DNA from: Bisporella sp. PMI_857 | Taxonomy: Eukaryota > Ascomycota > Leotiomycetes > Helotiales > Helotiaceae | Assembly: GCA_021307315.1 (NCBI GenBank) | Contig: JAJSPD010000084.1 | Location: 62,001 to 126,000, forward strand | Reading direction: 5' to 3' | DNA length: 64,000 bases | Shown: one piece after another, positions 41,363-53,186 of the stretch | How positions within the stretch are numbered: the first letter of the stretch is position 1 | How the letters are laid out: each line of letters opens with the position of its first letter | Made by a program: the position numbers and the translations under genes | The notes under the pieces: generated by a model | Database searches by the model: none | What the model saw: the letters and a program-made list of their open reading frames with translations, nothing else | What the model was told of the DNA's origin: nothing

Positions 41363-42078
41363 TTCAAAAGCTGAGAGAACTGTGCATAATTCTACAAGTA
41401 GACTGGGAAATTGCATTTATGCCATGGCAAATCCATTCGATCACGCCGAAGGAGGCCAGCATGATCTACTTTGTACTTATATATGTGGAGTTTCCTTATG
41501 CTTGCTCAAATTGTAGCCTGGAACAACGAACGCCACCCTTCTCCCGAAATTTTACTGAAGGGAGCGGCAGTGACGTCATCACCGAAGTGTTGGCATACGA
41601 ATTGCTATTGGTTTAAAAGGAATGGGGTCCCGCTAGTAAAAGTGGATTATCATTGTGCCTGCTTTATTTTCTGGGTCTAAGCGACTGCCCCCATCTAGGA
41701 AGGCGCCAAATGGATTTGGTGCGCTCTCTTGAAGCAGGAAGCATGGTGCTTCGTACCAGGCATAACAGATGTAAAGTCTCGACAATTTTACCTTGCTAAA
41801 TAGGGTAATATTTCTCCAAAACCAGAAGATCTATTGGGTGACAATCCCTGCTAGTGCAGAATGTGCTAGAACCATAATTATAAATTGAAGTCAAATCCTT
41901 GTTCTATTGTTCAGTGGAGAGAAGCTCCTTATATACACGATTTACATGAAAGACTAATCCTGATTCGTACTATTGTTATTTATCAGTCACGTGAGGTCAC
42001 GTGCTGTACTTCAACATTATATCTGTTTTTGTCGACCATAGTATATGCGAAACAGTTGCATTTGTTTCGAGTGCCTAC
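41363..42078. other. Intergenic, nothing recognised
   Basis: About 700 bp. Palindromic tcacgtgaggtcacgtg near 41986-42002 is the only notable word: two overlapping CACGTG-type E-boxes, possible binding sites for bHLH factors. Several plus-strand short frames are shadows. Confidence 0.4.
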
Positions 42079-42692
42079 CTAATCATTGCTTAAGTCCCGC
42101 TTATGGAATATTTCTATCCATAACATGTTAATGTCACACTTTCCATCGTCGAAAATTGATGTCTTACCCTTAATCTCAGGCATCCACTCCTCTCTATACC
42201 TGCTGAAGAATTCTCCTTTTGGGTCCAAACCTTCGGGCTTATCAATAGTTCCATACATTATATATCTGAAATGCTCCTTAGTTTGTTCCTACACATCTCA
42301 CTGTCAGTTCGTTGATATATTGCTATCTATTTCCCTTATTTTCTGGGCCTTAAATTCTTACACTATACTCCAAAATCCCACCTCCGCAAATCTCACAGAA
42401 TTCCCTGTGCAACAGCCTCCCTGATCCATTGTCCGCTTCGTGGACCTTTGGATCGCCTTCTATGATCGTGAATGAGGAGGCAGGGATTTTGGTTGTTAAG
42501 CCGTAATTTGTGCCGAAGAATTTCTGGTGGATTTTCAATAAGTGAGGGTAGCTATGATAAGGCAGCCCTGGGGATGATAAGGGAAAGTACTTTGCAGTTG
42601 TGACAGTAGCAGAGAGACGTTCTGGCTTCGGATGGCAAGACGTCGAAGGTGTATTTGATGGCGCGGCAGTAGCAGGATCCTGTGTAGTGCAT
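42079..42692 (-). CDS. GFA/CENP-V-type zinc-binding protein
   Basis: Four exons, 42692-42591, 42523-42362, 42288-42168 and 42113-42079, with introns of 67, 73 and 54 bp, give 420 bp, 139 residues. Zinc ligands of the glutathione-dependent formaldehyde-activating (GFA) fold are visible: GSCYCRAIKY, then CYCHNCKKF across the first splice, and EFCEICGGGILEY. The third exon adds the family tail EHFRYIMYGTIDKPEGL and EEWMPEIK, and the last exon ends with FHKRDL. Members are small cytosolic enzymes or zinc proteins; glutathione adduct chemistry is assumed from the family name only. The last intron is divisible by three, so retention would also be open. Confidence 0.85.
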
Positions 42693-43093
42693 TTTACAAG
42701 GAACAGGAATGAATAATCCTTGGTGGACAATATTTGTTGTAAAAGCGAGAAGAGTTTTCCACAAATGTTCTGTTTCGATGTCGGGATAATATAAATCAGG
42801 TAATAGATAGCACGAGTGTCAAGGCTAAATAGTACTCACAACAAAGGTTATCTGATGATGTAATTTCTTTTGTCAACCTACTGTTTCAATGATTGGAAGG
42901 ATATTGTTAAGGGTGATTGCCAAGGGAGGGGTTCATGGTCTATGACGTTGACAATAAAACGTCTTTAGGATTTCTTATACGTAATAACAACTTCGTATTC
43001 CATTTTACAAGTATCCAAGAAAGAACGAAATCGAACAATCCATCCTTGAGATCACTGCAAGCGGAAAATAATCACTCATCACAAATTACAGCT
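42693..43093. other. Divergent promoter region between GFA-like and HVA1-like genes
   Basis: 400 bp between two oppositely transcribed small genes. No additional coding sequence or clear motif. Confidence 0.4.
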
Positions 43094-43423
43094 ATGTCAA
43101 CTCAAGTCGAGGACAAGAAAGGAAATGTCATCGATAAAGGAGACAGGGTCTTTCTCAAAATCAGAGGCGGAAAGCGGGAGGGAGAGGCGAGTCTCTATCT
43201 TGAATACTACTGACATATTCTGAGCTTTTCAGGTAGAAGAAATAGTCACGACACACGAAGAGGCTAAAAAGGAGAATGTCAAAAACCCTCCGAAAGGTTT
43301 GAAAGCGAAAATACTTCGTTTTTATCAAAAGACTAAACAATACCAGTGGTTTTCCACGATCAACACGGCCACAAGGTTGCCCACAATCCTGGAACGCTCG
43401 AGAATTTGGATGCACAGGAATAA
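43094..43423 (+). CDS. Hypervirulence-associated (HVA1) TUDOR-domain protein
   Basis: Exons 43094-43186, 43233-43296 and 43347-43423 give 77 residues. The sequence follows the DUF2945/HVA1 TUDOR pattern: GNVIDKGDRVFLKIRGGKRE, then VEEIVTTHEEAKKENVKNPP, then VVFHDQHGHKVAHNPGTLEN. The first intron starts with gcgagt instead of gt and ends in ttttcag, a GC-AG intron; the second (50 bp) is gtttga...accag. Homologues are small ascomycete and basidiomycete proteins; the name comes from a Cryptococcus deletion phenotype. It probably folds as one TUDOR barrel; its ligand is unknown. Confidence 0.88.
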
Positions 43424-43452
43424 TCAGACTTCATTATCAACCCCTGGGCAGC

Positions 43453-44290
43453 TCACCTGTAGCTAGCAATCTTCTCAAATGTATCAGCTGTCCCCCAAAT
43501 CCCGCATCTCAAACAAGTGAGCGGAACAACCTGACTGTAATCAATGAAAGATTGACATCCAAGTTCCCTAATATACCAATCGAAGACTGCAGAGTCAGCA
43601 GCTTCGAACATCAATTTTTTTACCGGCAAGTCCTTCTACATGGATTGGATGACACCTGTCCACCATCTCTTCACATTTTCGGTGATACCCTCAGACTTAA
43701 TCATCATCCGTTCAACTCTAGCATCAGTAAACAGTTTCCGGAGATTCGCGATCTTTAAGCAGTCACTAGTTCTGACTTCTTCGAGTGCAGAAATTTTGGC
43801 GTCACCACCAGCTCCGAACTGGATTCCGAGCTCCAAATTTACTTTGAGACCGTAACTATGCACCTGTTCGACAAGCTGAAGCCAGACGTTAAACCTGACA
43901 TTCTACTTAATTCTTGGGACCCAATGTCATAGAATTAATACCTACCCGACATCTTTGAATTTTAAAGATACTTGTCAATCAGACTCACCACTTCAGGATG
44001 TATCAACAAATTCCCCATGAAGTCCTATGTCAAATAGCGTCAGTTGTCGTTAATATATGCCCTAAATCCACGTACAGTTGACACGTAACATCATTAGCAT
44101 AAGTGATATAAATAAGCTCTCTCAACGACTTCTCGGCCATCACATGGTGACCCATGATATCCATCACGTCCTGCAGATGTCTTTTACCGTAGGAAAGGTA
44201 ATATAGCCCACTAATTTTAATCACGCCATGTTTTCTGGGCTTGGGAGTCCGGGGGATTGGACCAGATGAAGCCGAGTCCTTGTTCTTTGT
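43453..44290 (-). pseudogene. ComA-like (phosphosulfolactate synthase-like) pseudogene
   Basis: Pieces in order on the minus strand: ISGLYYLSYGKRHLQDVMDI then MGHH, a deletion, EKSLRELIYITYAND, NLLIHPEVVSLIDKYL followed by TAA, then HSYGLKVNLELGIQFGAGGD, ERMMIKSEGITENVKRWWT, MFEAADSAVFDWYIREL, and a closing SQVVPLTCLRCGIWG. This is the TIM-barrel ComA-like family common in ascomycetes. Frame changes, a stop after DKYL and a missing stretch between MGHH and EKSLREL show that it is no longer functional. The 3' part is the best preserved. Confidence 0.7.
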
Positions 44291-44776
44291 CTTGCAGAAG
44301 GTATAGCCTATCACTGTATTACTTGTGAGAGTTTACTACTTGTGCTAGCCCACTATTTAGATAGGAAGTTAGCATCGGATTACTATAACAGAAGGCAGTA
44401 AAATAAATGAACCGGCAATATCCCTACATTATTACATCACTATAGTATTACGAATCAAATTTACCTCTAAGAACTCCTCGACAGCAAACTTATGAGCGCT
44501 AAAATTGTCTATTTATATATTTTGCCGTTCACCTAAGCTTTTCGGTTGTACCGCCAGACAGCACCCATAGTTCGAAGGCCCTTAGTTCGGTCAGCTTTAG
44601 AACACCTTGGCTATTTAGCTTTGCATATAAACCAAATAGGAAGCTTTTCTGAGCAATCTGCGTGGCAGGTTAGAAGAGCGAAAATCCTATCTTCTCTTGC
44701 TTTCTACCAGAAGACCTCAACGTCACTAGGCCACGTTTTGGGCACGCTTTCCAGTAGTACGACGCTACATGTCAGG
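44291..44776. other. Intergenic, nothing recognised
   Basis: No supported coding sequence between the ComA-like pseudogene and the LTR-like segment. Confidence 0.35.
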
Positions 44777-44970
44777 TGTCAGAATGTCACGTGCTGAAGG
44801 GGCAATCAGGGGCTCGGTAAAGGCTCTGAGAAACTTGGGCATGTATGGGCACATAAGGAGCCGCCAGGGTACGGAGGTATAAGTAGGATGCCCAGGCGTA
44901 GTAGAAAGGGTAGAGATTAGTATTTGTATCAACGAGAACTGATTTTGCCACGCTACACGAGCACCTTACA
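44777..44970. repeat. Possible solo LTR (194 bp)
   Basis: The segment starts tgtcagaatgtcacgtgc, contains gaggtataagtagg (TATA-like) in its middle, and ends gcaccttaca. A TG...CA-bounded, TATA-containing unit of this length resembles solo LTRs of fungal Copia-type elements. The 5 bp on either side (tcagg and tttca) do not match, so the target duplication is not supported. Confidence 0.3.
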
Positions 44971-44984
44971 TTTCATTAGTATCA

Positions 44985-45891
44985 AAAACGTTCTTATCTT
45001 GGTTTGCTCACACTTCTGCCGAATCTCCTTTATAATATGCTGAGTTGTGGCAGAGAAATCAGCAGAGCTAGCCTTACTGTGTTTGTTGTACTGCTTGATT
45101 CCGGAACGAGCCCTAAATCCATCTAGCCCGCCGTTGGTCCATTCCAGGTAATTATTTCCTACCGTAAATAATTGCTAATCAATGGGCTAGGTTCTTACTT
45201 TTATGCTCGACTAATTTACTTTAAAACTCGGTCGCTTTTTACCGTAAAACTCACAAGTCAAGTGCCTTTCAGCTACCTCAAACCTTTGTTTTTATTCATG
45301 TAAACAATCTTTGATAGAGGCCACGTTCCAGGACGTCTGCGAGCCCTTCCCTTCCTTGCTTTTATAGTCGAATCACCAAGGATCTTGTATTTGCTGGACA
45401 TATAGTCTGAAGCGCTAGATTGAGGCAATAACCAACCGTACTTTTTTCCCGCCATACACCACAATTCTGAAGAGTTTTACATCCATGGCCTCCGGATCCT
45501 GAGTAATAAGGTCGAAATACCACGCGCGTCATCTGTATTTCTCTTCATTAGTAGGCGTTTCCTTTTTTGCCGTGGCTTAAATGGAAGTCTCCGTAATAAA
45601 ACTGCGCGATTCCGACTAAAAATCATCTTAATAAAGATTAATAAAAGGTAACAGAAGTTAAAAAAGGTCAAAGGTTCAAAATATGGTCCTTGAAAGTCAT
45701 TACTTTATAGATATTTGCTAATTCCGAATTAGATACTTAGGACCCACCACAATTTTATCTCGGAGCCCCCAAAAATTCCTTGTACCATCTTCCGACACCG
45801 AATTAAAAATGTTTCCGAGTTACCCAGACATCTACCCTCCGAAATATAGAGGTTTCAGAGTTAAGGGCGTCCGAGTTATCTAGCCATGACT
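44985..45891 (-). mobile_element. Decayed pogo/Fot1-type element, 5' half
   Basis: On the minus strand 45464-45260 reads MSSKYKILGDSTIKARKG and then RRRPGTWPLSK, like the N-terminal HTH of pogo transposases. 45155-44985 reads WTNGGLDGFRARSGIKQYNK then HSKASSADF and QHIIKEIRQ, matching the CENP-B/Tc5 HTH seen at 3490-3640 in the intact pogo element. The right end near 45840-45891 (atatagaggtttcagagtta ... gactg) looks like a degenerate CAGT-type terminus. The catalytic half is missing, and no TA partner end was found. Confidence 0.6.
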
Positions 45892-46011
45892 GCATCGAAG
45901 TAGATCAGGAATTATGCCAATTCTCTGTCACAGAAGTAAGCAATATATAAAACTACAGCCGGAATATGCCGATTTTCTGATCTTTGTACAATTTTACGTA
46001 GACTATCTCGA

Positions 46012-47719
46012 CTACTGTTCATCGTCCACGTCTCCCTTCGCATACAAACTTTTACTCCTGATCTTGGCGCCATACCGCCAGAAAACAAGCGGAGCTGGGA
46101 CCAGTATCGCAGCAATGCAACCCAACAGGGTCAAGGACCACTGTACCCCAATCGCTTCATACATGGGACGAGTTGCCATGACCATGCCACCAGCAACAAA
46201 ATAGCGGATCATTGTAACAGTCGCAAGGGCTACTGCTGCGTGGTCGTCATAGCTGTCAATGATGTATTCGTAGCTACTGACATAGATCGCTATCATCACC
46301 ACGCCAAATACGAAGCAAGCCCCGAGGCCACACCATATGGATATGCTCGGATCATTGGACCAGCCGAGCCAAAAGAGAGAAGCGGGAAGTAAGGGAGCAG
46401 TCACGATCGCAGGCCATAGTCTGAACTCTGGTTTGATGGAGGACCCACGAACATGTTCAGTCTTCCAACAAGCCCAGCTATACAATCCAGGTGCAAAGGC
46501 CGTGAATGCTGTTGAGCCGGTTGCGATAGCGGCGAAGCATGATCCTGTAAGTCCAACGGACAATCGATAGGTTTCTTTGAAGATATAGTCGAAACCTGAT
46601 TGTAAAGAGAAGAGAATGATGTAGAGAAGAATGAGGTATGCTCCTAATACGTCAATGACAGGCTCCGTCCTGATGAATTTGCCCTGAAGCACGGTTACTT
46701 GTTTAAATTTCCTAAGTAGCGAGGCCGAGCTAGAGTGCTCTGAAGTATATCGCAAATCTCCGGTCACACGACGGAGATGCTTTGCTTTCCAATCGAGGAG
46801 GATTGGAAGATATGTCTCGGGCAAGAAGAAGAGCGCTATAATGAATGCAGCCCCAGAAATGACCAATGTCATCCATTCCGTCCAGCGCCAGCCGAGATGA
46901 GTATTCGATACTATCCAGCCAGCTGGTATAGGTGCTATGGCTGGCGCTATAGCCACGAACAAATGTCAGAGATGAGAATAAAGAGGGAACAGAATGACCC
47001 TTACCTGCCACATTTGCCCAGGCAATAACCGGAAATACGAAGGCTCTCTTCACAGGCCGAAACTGATCTCGCACGCTCGACCCATTAACAGCCAATGTTG
47101 CACTGGAGAATAAGCCAACAAAGAAGCGGCAGATAATTTGTCCACCAAACGAGGGCGTCAAAGCCGACCCCAGGACGAACAACATGTAGATAAGCGTTGA
47201 TACGAGATATGTTGGGTTTCTTCCAACGGTTTCCGACAAGGGACCTATGAAGAGCGAGCCAGCACCAACACCAAATAGATACATGGCCGTCGACAAATTT
47301 TCCGCGATCTTTCCGACCCCGAACTCCTTGGAAGCCGCCGTATTTGCCATTGATCCGGCAGAGCCTGCCCATGCTTGCACAAAAATCAAGAAGGATAAGA
47401 TGGCAATGTTTTTGCATCTCGATAGTAGCGACCAATTGCGTGGATCTATAGGGTCGTCTTCTCCTGAGACGTCTATACTGATGATGCCATATTGTTTGTT
47501 GGTTAAATCATTCCCTTTTTCAAGCTGCTCTCGATTGGACAAGTGGCTGTTACCTTCTAATTTGAAACGGCGAGTCTGCACTGATCCTCTCCTGCTTCCT
47601 GAGGCCGCCGAGGCATCTTTCTCGGAACGGAGTGTATGATCGTTATTTCGGTAAAATTGCCTCGTCGTCTCCCTTTCGACTAGTTTTCCAATGCTCCGGT
47701 ATTGAACGTAGGACCACAT
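46012..47719 (-). CDS. MFS transporter (DHA1/TPO-like drug or polyamine exporter family)
   Basis: Exons 47719-47005 and 46946-46012 (58-bp gtaagg...ctatag intron) give 549 residues. The start is the first ATG; the frame is open a few codons further up without another ATG. A long polar N-terminus (about 95 residues, with DDPIDPRNWS just before the membrane part, a DHA1 hallmark) precedes about 12 hydrophobic segments. The loop motif between TM2 and TM3 reads GPLSETVGRNPTYL; WRWTEWM follows the second-half turn of the first bundle. It probably is a plasma-membrane proton antiporter; substrate unknown. Confidence 0.9.
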
Positions 47720-49310
47720 ATCGCTAGCCACAATATAGACAAAAGTACGAGGGGTATTTAACAGGAGGCAGAGACCTCTACGTTGAAGCTATGTGTAGGA
47801 AGATTCCAAGCAGAAAAAGCGCTGTAGAAGTGTAGAGCAGATTTCTCGACAGTAGGATAAATAAAGGATACATTGGAGAGGGTATCGACGTCATACACAT
47901 GAGGTATGTAGTGTGGAGCGGGTGGGTTAAATATGACTGGCTGGCCGAACAGAATCAAGGACACAGACCTTGGCGGATGTAACAAAGCACTTTCATGTTG
48001 ATTGCTCATTAGCTATCTGCCACCAATTATGAATTGTATCTATATAAACCAGGCATTCACAGTTTGCCATTGCTTCTAGCTCCGTTTCAACCTTACAGGC
48101 GACTTGTATTTCACTAATACGAGTATAGCCATACATGCTTCCACGTTCTATCATCCACTTCGCCTTTCAATTTGAATATACTATTTTAAGATGCTGCTCA
48201 CACTCTAGTGGCAGGTCTATTCTATTCTGATTCTTTTGCACTTCTGCGAAACTAGTCAAGCTCTGGAACTGCTTCTTCGCAATGATTTGGCATCCCAATC
48301 TATGGATCACAGCATTCTAAACTTCAATTAAAGAAACCACTTCACCAAGTTCCTCACAAGTGAACCATTGCTCCATGGTTACCATATAGTGAGTGGAGAC
48401 GGTTGCTACAACGATTGGTTTGGTGCCTTGCACATATATTGGTGGGCCTGGAGATGATTATGGCTCTTGGCCCTCAAATATGATATAGCTGAGAGTAGAA
48501 GACCTATAAGCTCAAGGTAGCGAGTCTACCTACTCGTTTTCAAATTCAATCACCCTATTGAATTAAGTTAATGTCAAACACATCATCACGAAGACGAAGA
48601 TGCCTCTCTTTCATTACACAAATGAATGGGCTAAGCGCAAAAGAGAAAAAAGCAAAGGTAAATGTGTTGCCCGGACGTGCCAATGATATACTTGCTAAAA
48701 GAACCTGTGCGATGGGTGTTCATGCGGAAGGCGTACCGGACTCGACAATACTGTAGTTTGCTAGTGTGATATTATTACAGGATTAAGCAAGGTAGCCCTG
48801 AGTGCAGATTTGAAAGAGTTGCAATCTTATCGCCAGATAAGGAAGCATACCTTGGGTATTCTGGTATGTGGAGAGCAACCCTAGTTTGCTCTACAGCAAT
48901 TACAAGATGGGAAGGATATGGGAAATATATATACGAGAACATCGAACATGGAGAAGGCCTTGTAGAATTTGAGCTTTTACATGGGAGCTGTCTAGTGAGA
49001 ATGGCATGGTTAGTAGAGATGCAGCACAAAGGCTTACTGATACTGTTCAGGTTCTTGAGCTTCACGTCTCAATCTTTACTGAGGAGCAATCCATTCCGAA
49101 TGCATCGTGGAACTCTTATGAGTCAAACCACACAAAAAAGATCATCCCAAATAATTGGTTCGACGGAAGTAAGCCTGCTGAATGTAAGGAAAGTGATCAG
49201 GCAATGAATCTCCTGCAAGTAATTTAGGTGTACTCAGCATAGTACATACCTACAGAAGAGTGGAGCTATGGGAAGAAAGTAGCCAACTAGATCAAGTGTA
49301 TACAGTATAA
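47720..49310. other. Intergenic with unassigned short frames
   Basis: About 1.6 kb. The 83-codon minus-strand frame at 47758-48009 lies just upstream of the MFS start and has no family. Frames at 48571-49227 show no domain and overlap each other. Possibly decayed repeat sequence. Confidence 0.3.
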
Positions 49311-50640
49311 GAGCCTAATGGTGGTTACTGGAACGCCCAAGGCAACCTCCACGGCAGCACTGGAGACGAAATACTACGTCGGACCAATCCCCCAGCAATT
49401 CGATAAATACGCGCTAATAACCGGCTATTTTGCTATTACATTTGCGATATAAGGGCTGCGAAATGGGTTGAGAAAAGGGGCCCATGCACTGGTGAAACTT
49501 AGAGCCACCAGACTAGCCACAGCGGTGATTGTAGAGTGCTCCTGCTACTGCTAATATCTGCTACACCACAGTAGTGTAGTTCCCGCCATCCTTGAGAAAG
49601 ATTTTACTAATTGGATGCAGGGACTCATACCACCGATACAGTGGGTAGCAGCCAAAGCAATCGCAAATTGCCTTGGACAACGGTAGAAGAATGTGCTTGT
49701 GCAGAAGCATATATTCTCTTAGCGCAAACTCGGCTCAGAGGAGGATTATGGTCCAGGGTAGATAGCTATGCTCTACCCGAGACAAACTTGACGGCAATTA
49801 TAGGAGCTGTGGGATGGACATCTAGGGTCCTCGCTGCCTCTTCCCGTGACACGGGAAGCAACTGCCTGCTCCGAGAGCATGTCAGCACTACGGGTAATAA
49901 CAAACCAAGACTATCGGAGTGAGGAAGCCCTGATTTGGCGAGCAGCAAAATCTTATGGAACAGCCAAATAAAGGAAAGGTACCTCCCGCTAGTATGGGTT
50001 CCAGATCATGCGAAGATCCAGAGCAACGAAGCGGCAAATGGTTTGGGATGACAACCCTTATACCTGAGAGTACAGTCCTGACTCCGCCATGGCTCAAAAG
50101 TACGCTCAGGTCAAGCGTACTGGGAAGTCTAGAGTAGGTAATATAAACTGCTGGGAGACGCCTCAGAGAGGTCGCCTCAGCACTGCCGGGGAATGCATGT
50201 ATAACTACTCTATGATGCACTGATAAGAATAGAGGCGCATGAATTGGCAGAACTGCGAACAGGGCACTTCAAACCCCGAGTTTTAGCAAGAATTAGAGCG
50301 GAAGAGACTGACCACGGTGAATGTGGCAGAGTACAGGAAGACACACGATATCCTCTCTTCTATTACCAATGATACTAGCACCTCTACGGCGGCATAAAGA
50401 GGGAGGAAGGGAAGCAGTATAGCAACTTATCATATATGCTAAGAGGGGTTTATCAGAATCGTGAAGGTCAAACTCAACTTGACAGTGGTCAAAGCAGTGA
50501 TGAAGTTCGCTTTAAAAAAGGAAGGCTAGGACACAATCACAGCCGGCAACGCTCACGCAGGACTCTTGCCGAGAGCTTCTCGGTTGTTTGGGTATTAAAG
50601 TGGTTATACAGGAGATAATAGCAGGAATAAGTTAGCAAAG
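49311..50640 (+). mobile_element. Possible degenerate LINE RNase H region
   Basis: A plus-strand stretch near 50000-50035 reads VWVPDHAKIQSNEAAN, resembling the last RNase H motif (WVPGHxGIxGNExAD) found in Tad-like LINE ORF2. Neighbouring codons in several frames are rich in Trp/Ala/Leu as in decayed ORF2, but stops and frameshifts are frequent and no RT motif was recovered. Weakly supported. Confidence 0.3.
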
Positions 50641-51116
50641 GTATAGCTTACAGGATGATTCTAGTCTCATGAAATTATTGTGTCTGTAGCCTAATTTTAG
50701 GTACGGGTGGACTATATCTGCTTGGCCCTGTACATCCAATAGGAATATATCAAATCAAACCAAAGTAAGAGTCTCACTTCGCACTATTTGGCAAGGAAAT
50801 GCCCAACAGCTAAACTAGGATATCATGGCCGGAAGTTACAATTAAGTCAATTCCCATTCCATTATCAAGAAAGAGAAAACGTTGGCGAGGAAGCGTCAAC
50901 GGCTTGAAGGTGCGTTTTGATGATATCGGCTTAGGGACAATAGCTTAGGCTCCGGCGGATAAACACACCCCATCAACCAATAGCAAAAATAAGGGAGAAG
51001 TTGTCGGAAACGCGAATGTAGAGCTAGTCAGTGGCCTTGGCCAAACACCTGGGAGGAGCAAACCACCACAGTATCATGTAGATTTCTTTGCGATTTATCC
51101 ATCGCCCAGTCAGTAT
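50641..51116. other. Intergenic, nothing recognised
   Basis: 475 bp downstream of the flavin monooxygenase gene. No supported feature. Confidence 0.4.
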
Positions 51117-52714
51117 CTAAGATCCCACCATACCCAACCTATTCTCGACTCTATCCTCCGCCTCCACAATCTTCTTTGGCAGCCACTGCCCAATCCCAAA
51201 GAAAACAAAAATGGCCCACTTCCACCTAAACGGATTGATCATGATGCAAAAAGTAAACCACCAGATCAGCTCCAAGTAGGTGAAGAAATCAAACGCGCCT
51301 GTTGGGGCGAACTTTTTGAGAATGCGCGTCATGTCAATCCAGCGCTTCATCCAGTATGGTCTCGGCCGAGTCAGAGGGTCAGAAAGGAACATAAGGAGAA
51401 TTCGAGTATAGATTCCAATGTGCCAGTTCCCCACAGAGCCGATTGCGTTGATGTAGGTGCAATTTATCGCCGTAACCGAAACATGTTCAGGAGGAAAGGT
51501 TTGAAGATACCAATTGGGTGGATTGTATGGTTCACTGAAGCTGTCTTCAGGGAGGAAGTTAAGACTGGGTCGATCGAAGCCGGTAGCCATAACGACCATA
51601 TCAGCTTTGATAATCTTCTCTCGGCCAGGCCCGTTTGCAGGGACACCCTTTCCCCGATGGTTGAATTTGATACCATCTTCTGTGAAACCGAGTATATCAC
51701 CTCTCAGCCATTCCGCTTGACTAGACCGGATCTTATCCATTACATCTGAACTCACCATGGGTGTTCCCGTGAACAAACCCTTCTCAGTTGGAGCCAAGTC
51801 CTCAAGATCGCGATAAAAGAACTTTTTCAACAGCAACTCTGGGATCCAAGAGAAGATCGTTTCGCCGCCAAAAATGTTAAATGAAAGCAGCATGTTGATG
51901 ATGGGATTCCTAGGAATAATCCATTTATCACTTCTCGCTAGGATATAAGTTTTGTCCGCCTCCTCATGGATCGCAAATTCAAGTGCTTCAACAGCACTTG
52001 CTCCCCCACCAATGACAATCATTTTCTTGGTTTTGGCCTTCTTCCCAGTCAATTCACTTGAGTGGTAAATCTCGCCTTTGAACTTTTCCATGCCAGGAAT
52101 ATGGGGGTTTTTTTTTTCGCCGCACGTTCCTACCGCAGCTATTATGCCGTCAAACGAGCCGAACGATGTCTCATTGATAATCCAACGCCCTTGGCCATCT
52201 TGGTATACTTTCTCGACGCGGGTATCGAAGTGTGTTTTGGAGTCAAGACCATAGCGCTTCCAGAGCTCTGTGATTTGAATGACGATTTGTTGCCGGTTGG
52301 GGTACCCGCCGTTCCAGCGAATCGAGGGGTGAAATCGATACATTATGCTGTGAATTTGTAGGCCAGAAATGTTGTTTACTCTCTGTTTTATTCATGATCA
52401 TCAGCTTTTACTCAATAGAAGCTGGGACGTATAACCACAAACCAAGATCGAGCAATAGGAAGAGCAAATAAACTCACACTCCATATCCCACCCAACTGTT
52501 TCTTCGGTCCTGCTTCAAAGATCTGCACATCAAAGCCATGTCCGACACAATGGCTCGCAGCAGCCACGCCCGTTAATCCCGCCCCAATAATGGCGATTTT
52601 TGGCCGACCAATTCTTACTTCCAAAGCTGGGGCGGTAGGAGATAAAATCTTATCTGCGAACCATTGCATCAATTGATACAGTATTATAAACGGGTGTAAG
52701 GTTGGTCTTTCCAT
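51117..52714 (-). CDS. Flavin-dependent monooxygenase (FMO/Baeyer-Villiger-type)
   Basis: Exons 52714-52478 and 52382-51117 (95-bp gtgagt...aacag intron) give 500 residues. The FAD-binding GxGxxG is IIGAGLTGVAAASH near residue 40. The splice restores GGIWSRVNNISGLQIHS. A fingerprint-like FKGEIYHSSEL precedes the second Rossmann MIVIGGGASAVEALEF (NADP binding), and VVMATGFDRPSLNFLP is the usual ATG motif. The C-terminus (TYLELIWWFTFCIMI onward) is hydrophobic and suggests membrane association. It likely oxygenates a lipophilic ketone or heteroatom substrate with NADPH; the substrate is unknown. No neighbouring biosynthetic gene clarifies it. Confidence 0.9.
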
Positions 52715-53186
52715 CTTGAACTTAAGGATTTAATTGATGGGAGAAAATGAAACAAGCTGGGGAAGATTAATGTATACAAGTGATGAAAGTTGTGTTTGGA
52801 CGATGCGAAACTATGACGTATGAGTGGAAGCTTCAGCATTTGCACGTGGAAGTCGCATCAAAACGCTTAGCGTATCATCGAAATGTCAGATGTTACATGA
52901 TAAGTGTAAGCTCTACAGTTCCACGTGATCCCGGCGGCTAGGTGGTCTAACCGCCCTGTAGACGCTCTACCAATCCTTTCTACTAGTAACTTCCTACCAG
53001 TAGATCCCAGGTCGTGACACTAAAGTCTTTAGTAGATTTTTTAATACTTAGTCTAGTATAGTTCGAGTTCATTTTTCAAAAATAAGCCGCGTCGACCACA
53101 ACTCGGCTTTTAATAAAAATCTCGACAGCTTGTGCTTTTTCGATGTAGAATGCTTTGTTTTAATACTCGCAAAAAATAAACATTTA
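52715..53186. other. Intergenic, nothing recognised
   Basis: Promoter side of the monooxygenase gene. No further feature supported. Confidence 0.4.

Noticed and set aside
42086..42424. 112-codon plus-strand frame
   Set aside because: Antisense to exons 2-4 of the GFA-like gene, which splice cleanly.
44777..44970. Full LTR retrotransposon
   Set aside because: Only a single LTR-like unit without matching target duplication or internal gag-pol was seen, so no more than a possible solo LTR is claimed.
47247..47639. 130-codon plus-strand frame
   Set aside because: Antisense to the MFS transporter's first exon.
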